Source: Acidobacteriaceae bacterium
Lineage (GTDB): Bacteria > Acidobacteriota > Terriglobia > Terriglobales > Acidobacteriaceae
Reading direction: 5' to 3'
Assembly (NCBI GenBank): GCA_030044455.1
Contig: JASHVU010000639.1
Coordinates: forward strand, 1-10,931
Length of the DNA: 10,931 bases
Of the stretch, positions 6,123-10,931 are shown piece by piece; the first letter of the stretch is position 1, and each line of letters starts with the position of its first letter. A program made the position numbers and the translations under genes. A model generated the notes under the pieces. That model worked only from the letters and a program-made list of their open reading frames with translations, made no database searches and was not told the DNA's origin.

Positions 6123-6324
6123 GACCGACGTAGGTCGTGGTAGAGTCAATACCAGTTCAGGCCAGACGGTTTCGGTGAATGGCCGAACGCGAGGTCACGA
6201 AAGCCAAACAGTAGCCGGCGCACGATTGCCTGGGGCAATACCTTGGCTGGTGTTCAGCTTCTGATGTTCAAGGCTTTCGACAGGTTTTACCGGTTTTTGA
6301 AAACGCAAGAGCGAGGAAACTCCA

Positions 6325-6597
6325 TTGATCAAGCAGGACATCGTTCATCAAGTGATTGAGCGCACCGGCTTGCCGCGCACCAAGGCTGAAGCAGCGGTGG
6401 ACACGGTCTTCGAAGGGCTGAAACAGGCGTTGGCTGCAGGAGAGCGCATTGAACTGCGCGGCTTTGGCGTGTTCAGCGTCCGCGCTCGCAAGACCGGCAT
6501 CGGCCGCAATCCCCGCACCGGCACTGAGGTCAGCATCGCCCCGGGCAAGGCCGTGCGCTTCAAGCCGGGCAAAGAGCTCCATAGCCTGGAATCCTGA
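6325..6597 (+). CDS. HU/IHF-family DNA-binding protein
   Basis: A 90-residue histone-like protein that binds and bends DNA as a dimer in the nucleoid. The helical N-terminal dimerisation part (1-45) is followed by the family's GFGVF (47-51) and the DNA-binding arm with the GRNPRTG signature (60-66), where the proline intercalates, then the returning strand VRFKPGKEL. Length is standard. It begins with TTG (MIKQDIV); GAGGA stands 7 bases upstream and no in-frame ATG or GTG gives a better fit, so the TTG is well supported. The arm sequence with RTG and the N-terminus resemble the IHF-like members common in acidobacteria, but HU and IHF cannot be told apart with certainty. It stands alone, with a long leader upstream and hairpins downstream. 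Confidence 0.97.
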   Translation: MIKQDIVHQVIERTGLPRTKAEAAVDTVFEGLKQALAAGERIELRGFGVFSVRARKTGIGRNPRTGTEVSIAPGKAVRFKPGKELHSLES

Positions 6598-6629
6598 ACC
6601 GCAACCGGTTCCGGCGCCGCATGCTTCTT

Positions 6630-6688
6630 CCCGGCACAGCTGCCGGGACCCCGATTCTTTCGCATATCCAGCGAAAGCCGGACTCTTT
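6630..6688 (+). terminator. Tandem hairpins after the HU-like gene
   Basis: The first stem is CCCGGCA/TGCCGGG with a 4-base loop (6630-6647). The second is CTTTCGC/GCGAAAG with a 7-base loop (6657-6677), followed after a short gap by CTCTTTT. They start 33 bases after the stop codon. Position and the trailing T-rich stretch favour termination, but the T-run is short and displaced. Confidence 0.45.
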
Positions 6689-6845
6689 TGCCTTGGTGGC
6701 GGATTCTAAGCCGTTGTAGGAAATACCGTAGGGAGAAACCGGCGCCACAAAGTCAACGCGACCCCAAGGAGCGCGGACCCTGCACAACCGTGAGTGACTT
6801 TATACCTTTTCCTAAAACGCCGTAATCACAACTCCTGAATGGGTG

Positions 6846-6872
6846 CCCCGTTCGAGCTTCGCTTGAGCGGGG
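6846..6872. repeat. REP-like GC-rich hairpin
   Basis: Twelve paired positions (6846-6857 with 6861-6872, two of them G-T) close on a TTC loop. It begins CCCCGTTCGAGC and ends GCTTGAGCGGGG. Similar hairpins beginning GTGCCCCGTTC seem to recur between acidobacterial genes; that is from memory and untested. It could also serve as a bidirectional terminator, although no T-run follows on either strand. Confidence 0.45.
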
Positions 6873-6967
6873 AAGGACCGAACTCTTGCACGAACCCGGG
6901 TGGCCGGAGCCTGTCCTCATAGCGGAGTCGGGGGATCCCCATTTTGTGACCTGGGATAGCTGAAACC

Positions 6968-7603
6968 TCAGAGCCATCCTTTGTTGCGCGCAATCCGGGC
7001 TGCTTCAATCCGGTTGGAAGCGCCCAGCTTGGAGATGGCCTCGGAGAGATAGTTGCGCACCGTCCCCTCTGAGAGTCGCAGCGAACGCGCCAGTTCAGCA
7101 GTCGTCTCACCTTCGCCGGCGCGGCGCAGAATCAACCGTTCTCGATCAGTGAGCGGATCTTTTTCCGCGCTCCATATCTCGGAGGCCAGTTGGGGATCGA
7201 CGACGCGAGCCCCGCGGCTCACTTGCCGGACCGCGTCGGCGAGTTCCTCAGACGGACGGTCCTTGAGAAGATAGCCGCATGCTCCAGCTTCCAGCGCTCG
7301 CCGCAGATATCCCGGCCGCGCGAAGGTGGTTAGTATTAAAACGCGTGTCTCCGGATAAAGCTCTTTTACGCGCCCGGTCAGTTCGAGTCCGCTCATCATC
7401 GGCATCTCAATGTCGGTGACCAAAACGTGCGGCCGGTGCTTGGCCACGGCCTGCAGGGCCTGTTCTCCATTGGGGAAGGAACCCAGCACTTCAATGTCGG
7501 TTTCAATCGAGAGCAGCGCGGCAAGCGCTCCCCGCAACATGCTTTGGTCCTCGGCCAGCACTACGCGTATCTTTTGCGTCAAAGTTTGCGTTGATGATTT
7601 CAT
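6968..7603 (-). CDS. NarL/DesR-like response regulator
   Basis: A 211-residue two-component regulator, partner of the kinase encoded just upstream. The receiver domain (about 12-128) has the acidic pair Glu18-Asp19 (LAEDQ), the phospho-acceptor Asp64 (VTDIEMP), the switch Thr in LILTTF and Lys114 (YLLKD), so it should be phosphorylated normally. The LuxR-type helix-turn-helix fills the C-terminus (about 147-205: DPLTDRERLIL, LARSLRLSEGTVRNYLSEAISKLGA). Its ATG (7603) shares one base with the TGA of the kinase gene, so translation is coupled; a TTG one codon earlier is the alternative. Closest in style to DesR, which in Bacillus answers to membrane fluidity, but the real signal is unknown. The TGTCAT/ATGACA palindromes upstream of the kinase gene are the obvious candidate target. 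Confidence 0.96.
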   Translation of the reverse strand: MKSSTQTLTQKIRVVLAEDQSMLRGALAALLSIETDIEVLGSFPNGEQALQAVAKHRPHVLVTDIEMPMMSGLELTGRVKELYPETRVLILTTFARPGYLRRALEAGACGYLLKDRPSEELADAVRQVSRGARVVDPQLASEIWSAEKDPLTDRERLILRRAGEGETTAELARSLRLSEGTVRNYLSEAISKLGASNRIEAARIARNKGWL

Positions 7604-8814
7604 CAAGGCGTATCCGCCTCTCTTACAAATTGTGAAGCCGATTGTCCGGCAGACTCACTCTCCAGCGGCAACGTTAGTTCAAGGCATGTTCCTCCACGTG
7701 CCGAACCTGTAACCTCCATAGTCCCGGCCATGGATTGCAGCCGCTCCCGCATCCCTCTCAGGCCATTGCCCTCACGAATCTGCCCACCCAGCCCATTGTC
7801 CTCAATCGTGAGATAAATCGTCCTGCCCTTTTCGAGCAGCGCCACGTGGCAAACAGTTGCGTGAGCGTGGCGGACGATGTTGGTGACGGCCTCGCGCAGG
7901 GCCAGGCAAAACACGTTGGCCTGGCTGGACGAAAGATTGACCGGGGCGAGAGCCGTCTCCAGTTTCACGTCGGCGGATAACAGGCTTCTCCGGGCGCGAA
8001 CGATCTCTGCGTCCAGTCCCTGGGCGCGGTAGCCGGACACGACTTCCCTCACCTCGGTGAGCGCGCTTCGAGCCGTCTGCTCTGCTTCCGCGATCTCGTT
8101 CCGGGCGCGGGCTATCTCGCGGTCGGAATCACGGTCTGGATTGTGGCTGAGCAGCCGTCTGGCCAGATCGAGCTTCACAGCAATAACGGTAAGGGTATGG
8201 CCAAGCAGGTCGTGCAGATCGCGTGCGATGCGCTCACGCTCGGCTTCCTGGGTCAGGCGTTCGATCTCAGAATTTGCGCGCTCCAGAAGACCATTGGTTC
8301 GCACCTGCTGGGCGAAGGCAAAGTTACCAAAGCCAAAGATCACGCAATAGAGGAGGACACTTTCGGCTATGCCAAACGGGTGGCCGAGGGTTCGAGTTTC
8401 CACCACGGCTGCGGCCATCATCGCAATCAACACCAGGAACAGAGTGCGCAAACGAGCGACGAAAAGACAAAGCACAGCGAAGGGGTACACGAGTATGACC
8501 CAGGCATCCTGATTGAGCGGGTAGTAGAGAAAAACGATAAGAAAGAACAACGCAAACGCCACCGTCTGCCGGCGTCCCGCAAGTTCCCCAACCAGAAAAT
8601 AAAGAATGAGGAAAGCCGCGTAAAAGACTGCGAACTTCATCCACACCGCGAAGGATTGCCGATAGGCTGGCGTGAAAAAGAAGTATGCGGAATAAAGCAG
8701 CCCCGCCCAGCGCACGATCCAGCGGCCGCGGAGCAACACCCGCCTCGAATCGCTGATGGGAATACCCGAGGCTGCCGCGTTTCGCTCTGCTTCGTGTGAC
8801 CGTGCTTCGCTCAT
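7603..8814 (-). CDS. DesK-like membrane sensor histidine kinase
   Basis: A 403-residue sensor kinase of the HisKA_3 (NarX/DesK) family. After a short cytoplasmic lead come about five to six hydrophobic segments (roughly 33-48, 56-78, 84-98, 104-120, 123-138, 148-168), with almost no periplasmic domain, so the signal is likely sensed in the membrane itself. A coiled linker (about 175-195) leads to the phosphorylated His201 in ERERIARDLHDLLGH. The ATPase part shows the N box (REAVTNIVRHAHA, 307-319), the G1 box (DNGLGG, 339-344) and the G2 box (NGLRGMRERL, 350-359). The stop overlaps the ATG of the response regulator gene. Start: ATG at 8814, with a purine-rich GGGATGATGAAGG upstream. It is a complete kinase with all catalytic boxes; membrane state as the signal is inferred from its DesK-like build. 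Confidence 0.96.
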   Translation of the reverse strand: MSEARSHEAERNAAASGIPISDSRRVLLRGRWIVRWAGLLYSAYFFFTPAYRQSFAVWMKFAVFYAAFLILYFLVGELAGRRQTVAFALFFLIVFLYYPLNQDAWVILVYPFAVLCLFVARLRTLFLVLIAMMAAAVVETRTLGHPFGIAESVLLYCVIFGFGNFAFAQQVRTNGLLERANSEIERLTQEAERERIARDLHDLLGHTLTVIAVKLDLARRLLSHNPDRDSDREIARARNEIAEAEQTARSALTEVREVVSGYRAQGLDAEIVRARRSLLSADVKLETALAPVNLSSSQANVFCLALREAVTNIVRHAHATVCHVALLEKGRTIYLTIEDNGLGGQIREGNGLRGMRERLQSMAGTMEVTGSARGGTCLELTLPLESESAGQSASQFVREADTP

Positions 8815-8857
8815 ACCTTCATCATCCCACCAGACAAACCGTCCCGGTACCCGGAGC

Positions 8858-8917
8858 TGTCATACGGAACTGATGACAAGTGTCATTGTGATGCCTGTCA
8901 TCTGTCATCGATGACAG
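8858..8917. promoter_or_regulatory. TGTCAT/ATGACA operator cluster between divergent genes
   Basis: The hexamer TGTCAT occurs at 8858, 8881, 8896 and 8903, and its complement ATGACA at 8873 and 8911. Two pairs form dyads: ATGACA-AG-TGTCAT (8873-8886) and the perfect 16-base palindrome CTGTCATCGATGACAG (8902-8917). The centres of the two dyads are about 30 bases, near three helical turns, apart. A possible minus-strand -10 box TATGAC overlaps the first copy. The likely binder is the adjacent DesR-like regulator; this is inference. Confidence 0.65.
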
Positions 8918-9033
8918 CTGCTACTGTTTTCAACCGGGCGGCTCAGCGCATTCTTCTCTTACGGTCAGGCTAGAGCGCAAAGCAAATCTCGAAGGCCGTG
9001 CCAAAGCGAATCAGGAGGCAGTACAGGACAATC

Positions 9034-9603
9034 ATGAACCTCGAATCTTTATACAACGCACTAACGGCTCTATGGGGGATAGGAGAAATCCTCCTCATCG
9101 TGCTCACCCAAACGCGCCCGGCCGAGGGCAAAGTACAGGATCGCGGATCGCAGATCATTCTCCTGGCCGTCATTTTCATATCGCTCAACATCGACGGCTG
9201 GATGCACAGGTTTTTCGCGATCGATATGCCTGGGAGTTATAGCTGGCTGCGGACCGCGGCCCTTGGAATTCTGATTCTCGGCCTGGCAATTCGTGCCACA
9301 GCAATCTTCACGCTGGGCAAAGCCTTCAGCACCAACGTGGCTACGCGCGCCGGACAGGGATTAGAACGAAGCGGATTGTATAGTCTCGTCCGTCATCCCT
9401 CTTATCTGGGCCTGGAAGTGATTCTCCTGGCTTTTGCCGCTCACACACGCACATGGGCCTGTTTCGCTGTTGTGCTGGTTCCTTCGACGCTGGCTGTGCT
9501 GTATCGCATCCATGTTGAAGAGACAGCGCTGCGCCTGGCTTTTGGAGCCGATTACGAAGAATATAGCCGCAGCACAAAGCGGCTGATTCCGGGCATCTAT
9601 TGA
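9034..9603 (+). CDS. Isoprenylcysteine carboxyl methyltransferase-family membrane protein
   Basis: A 189-residue integral membrane protein of the ICMT/PEMT-like methyltransferase family, with about five hydrophobic segments (roughly 15-30, 41-55, 70-95, 125-140, 143-158). The S-adenosylmethionine-binding C-terminal part is clear: an FSTNV stretch, GLYSLVRHPSYLG (about 114-126), and the closing EETALRLAFGADYEEYSRSTKRLIPGIY-type tail with its EE, FG, Y and RLIPG positions. Eukaryotic members methylate prenylated proteins; bacteria lack those substrates, so the bacterial target (a lipid, quinone or small thiol) is unknown. I prefer the ATG with AGGA five bases upstream; a GTG 12 codons earlier (8998) is in frame, and AGGAGG at 9012-9017 lies too far from the ATG to be its main ribosome site. 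It is divergent from the two-component genes across the operator cluster. Confidence 0.9.
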   Translation: MNLESLYNALTALWGIGEILLIVLTQTRPAEGKVQDRGSQIILLAVIFISLNIDGWMHRFFAIDMPGSYSWLRTAALGILILGLAIRATAIFTLGKAFSTNVATRAGQGLERSGLYSLVRHPSYLGLEVILLAFAAHTRTWACFAVVLVPSTLAVLYRIHVEETALRLAFGADYEEYSRSTKRLIPGIY

Positions 9604-9605
9604 GT

Positions 9606-9625
9606 GCTTTTGCGTGGCGCAAAGC
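9606..9625. terminator. Possible hairpin terminator between convergent genes
   Basis: GCTTTTGCG pairs with CGCAAAGC across a 3-base loop with one bulged T, directly after the methyltransferase stop codon and 28 bases beyond the priA stop on the other strand. No T-run follows, so termination is only suggested. An 8-base direct repeat, GACTTGCT, lies just beyond. Confidence 0.3.
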
Positions 9626-9653
9626 TCCGCTGACTTGCTGACCCGCCGACTTG

Positions 9654-10931
9654 CTACATCAGCCGCTGCGGATCCACATCCACGATCACGTTGCGGCGCG
9701 GAATTTCGGCCTTTTCAGCGTGGGCCATCAGGCCGCGCAGGATTGCGTTCAGCGCTTTTCGTGAGGCCGCTTTGAGAATGAGATGAAAGCGGTAAACGCC
9801 TTTGATGCGCGCGATCGGGGCGGTGCAGGGCCCCAGAACCCTTACCGCTCCGTCGCTCTGGTTTTGGACGAGATACTTACCCAGCTCCGCGGCCCACCCC
9901 GCCGCCTGTTCGAGTTTTGGCGAGCGCACCAGCACGTTGGCCAGCGCGCCGAAGGGCGGATAGTGCATCCAGCGCCGGTACTTGAGCTCGCGCTCGGCAA
10001 AGCCGGCATAGTCATTCGCAGTGGCCGCCAGAATCGCGTAGTGATCGGGATAATAGGTCTGCACCACCACTCGTCCCGGCAGCTCGCCGCGGCCGGCGCG
10101 GCCGCTCACCTGCGAGATGAGCTGGAAGACGCGTTCCGCCGCGCGAAAATCGGGCATGGAGAGCGCGTGATCGCAGCCCACCACTCCCACCAGCGTGACG
10201 CCGTGAATGTCGTGCCCTTTGGCGATCATCTGCGTGCCCACCAGCAGGTTGATTTCGCCCGAGTGCAGGCGGGCCAGCAGCCGCTCCAGATCATACCGGC
10301 CGCGCACCGTATCGCGGTCCATGCGGCCGATGCGAGCACCCGGAAAAATCTCCTGCAACCGCTCTTCGCCCTGTTGCGAGCCGGCGCCGAGGTAGTACAA
10401 ATGCTCGCTCTCGCACTTCGGGCAACGTGCCGGCACGGTGCGCTTGAATCCGCAGTAGTGGCACTCCAGGCGCTGCCCCGCGCGGGCAATGCTGTCTTCG
10501 TCTGAGGGCTTGTGGTGCGTGAGCGCAATCGCGCAGTTCTGGCAATCGAGCTTTTCGCCGCAGGCACGGCAAATCACGGCGAAGGAGTAGCCGCGGCGGT
10601 TGAGCAGCACCAGCACCTGCTCGCCGCGCTCCAGAGCTGTTTTGGTTTGCTCAATCAGGGCGCGCGAGAACAACTGCTCCTGGCCCGTCTGCTGGAATTC
10701 GGTTCGCATATCCACCAGCTCGACCTCGGGCAGCGCGCGATTCATCACGCGTTCGTGCAGGTCGATGCGCGTGTACTTGCCCTGCGCCGCATTGTGCCAG
10801 CTCTCCAGCGACGGAGTTGCCGAACCCAGCACCGCGACTGCACCGGCACTTTTTGCGCGCATCACCGCAACGTCGCGCGCGTTATATCGCGGAGTCTCCT
10901 CCTGTTTGTAGCTCTGATCGTGTTCCTCGTC
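9654..10931 (-). CDS. priA: Primosomal protein PriA, C-terminal part (cut by window edge)
   Basis: PriA is the 3'-to-5' helicase that restarts stalled replication forks. The window holds the last 425 codons of a protein that usually has about 730-850. The fragment opens exactly at the helicase motif II DEEH, then shows DQSYKQEE, the motif III GSATPS (36-41), and the paired zinc-binding modules with eight cysteines (CRAC, CQNC at 121-133; CHYC, CPKC at 157-173). Next come the C-terminal helicase motifs GTQMIAKGHD (about 232-241) and QVSGRAGRG (about 274-282), and the PriA C-terminal domain ending in a VDVDPQRLM tail. One oddity: the usual DAD after the GTQMIAKGHD block reads GCD here, which may be lineage variation. 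The N-terminal DNA-binding and helicase-start region lies outside. No frameshift is seen in the part present. Confidence 0.98.
   Translation of the reverse strand, partial: DEEHDQSYKQEETPRYNARDVAVMRAKSAGAVAVLGSATPSLESWHNAAQGKYTRIDLHERVMNRALPEVELVDMRTEFQQTGQEQLFSRALIEQTKTALERGEQVLVLLNRRGYSFAVICRACGEKLDCQNCAIALTHHKPSDEDSIARAGQRLECHYCGFKRTVPARCPKCESEHLYYLGAGSQQGEERLQEIFPGARIGRMDRDTVRGRYDLERLLARLHSGEINLLVGTQMIAKGHDIHGVTLVGVVGCDHALSMPDFRAAERVFQLISQVSGRAGRGELPGRVVVQTYYPDHYAILAATANDYAGFAERELKYRRWMHYPPFGALANVLVRSPKLEQAAGWAAELGKYLVQNQSDGAVRVLGPCTAPIARIKGVYRFHLILKAASRKALNAILRGLMAHAEKAEIPRRNVIVDVDPQRLM

Larger units (their letters stand above)
5626..6324. other. Gene-free spacer of 699 bases
   Basis: The spacer separates the divergent dcd and HU-like genes and is far longer than promoters need. 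The dcd-proximal part carries a putative plus-strand promoter and a structured segment (see separate entries). The middle (about 5880-6080) has small hairpins and two pairs of short repeats (ATAAACGGC and TTCCAAAAT) but no protein-like frame I trust. The last 240 bases are the likely promoter and leader of the HU-like gene. Confidence 0.6.
6598..6967. other. Convergent spacer of 370 bases without a gene
   Basis: This lies between the ends of the HU-like gene (plus) and the DesR-like gene (minus). It holds two hairpins next to the HU-like gene, a 12-bp REP-like hairpin and a GGGGATCCCC palindrome (6931-6940). Short open frames here have no ribosome site or family features, and I see no gene. 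Confidence 0.6.

Noticed and set aside
5879..6149. Two overlapping minus-strand frames of about 70 codons in the dcd-HU spacer
   Set aside because: They have no ribosome site, no protein-like pattern and disagree in frame; the region is better explained as regulatory.
6753..7110. Minus-strand frames of 74 and 94 codons near the end of the DesR-like gene
   Set aside because: One runs through hairpins of the convergent spacer and the other overlaps the regulator gene out of frame; neither has family features.
8143..8799. A 218-codon plus-strand frame opposite the kinase gene
   Set aside because: It is the complement of well-conserved kinase sequence and shows no domain of its own.
9783..10505. 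A 240-codon plus-strand frame opposite priA
   Set aside because: It is rich in Ala, Arg and His as expected from antisense GC-rich DNA, while the priA frame holds all motifs.
1..10931. CRISPR array, insertion sequence or prophage
   Set aside because: No regularly spaced direct repeats of 20-40 bases, no transposase or phage protein, and no target-site duplication were found.

Overview
The window looks like chromosomal DNA from a GC-rich Gram-negative bacterium, most likely an acidobacterium. This rests on lipid A genes, the IHF/HU protein style, LuxR-family regulators and dispersed short hairpins; it is inference, since there is no rRNA or tRNA to confirm it. The eleven protein genes are mostly housekeeping or regulatory. 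No phage, transposase, CRISPR array or tRNA was seen.

Layout. (1) 45-2806, minus strand: an envelope cluster running acyltransferase (LpxL/HtrB family) -> lpxD -> a small MobB-like P-loop NTPase. A perfect hairpin containing the lpxD stop codon lies just before the P-loop gene. (2) 2968-3657, minus: a secreted SYLF-domain protein, preceded by AGCT heptad repeats and followed by a 567-base gene-free stretch with three palindromes or hairpins. (3) 4225-4941, minus: a LuxR-type regulator with a degenerate receiver and a strong intrinsic terminator. (4) 5071-5625, minus: dcd, dCTP deaminase. (5) 5626-6324: a 700-base gene-free stretch. It holds a plus-strand extended -10 element, a foldable segment that may encode a structured RNA, and an operator-rich upstream region for the next gene. 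(6) 6325-6597, plus: an HU/IHF-family DNA-binding protein with a TTG start. (7) 6598-6967: a convergent spacer with four hairpins or palindromes, one resembling a dispersed repeat. (8) 6968-8814, minus: a DesK/DesR-like histidine kinase and response regulator, with stop and start codons overlapping. (9) 8815-9033: a divergent spacer with six copies of TGTCAT/ATGACA. (10) 9034-9603, plus: an isoprenylcysteine methyltransferase-family membrane protein. (11) 9654-10931, minus: the C-terminal half of PriA, cut by the window edge.

How they work together. The first cluster likely makes or modifies lipid A. The kinase and regulator form a complete two-component system whose probable operator lies between it and the divergent membrane methyltransferase gene, so both may be controlled together. 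dcd, the HU-like protein and PriA are nucleotide and DNA housekeeping functions with no clear link to each other. The least explained items are the candidate RNA at about 5695-5880, the TGTCAT operator cluster and the pseudo-receiver regulator.
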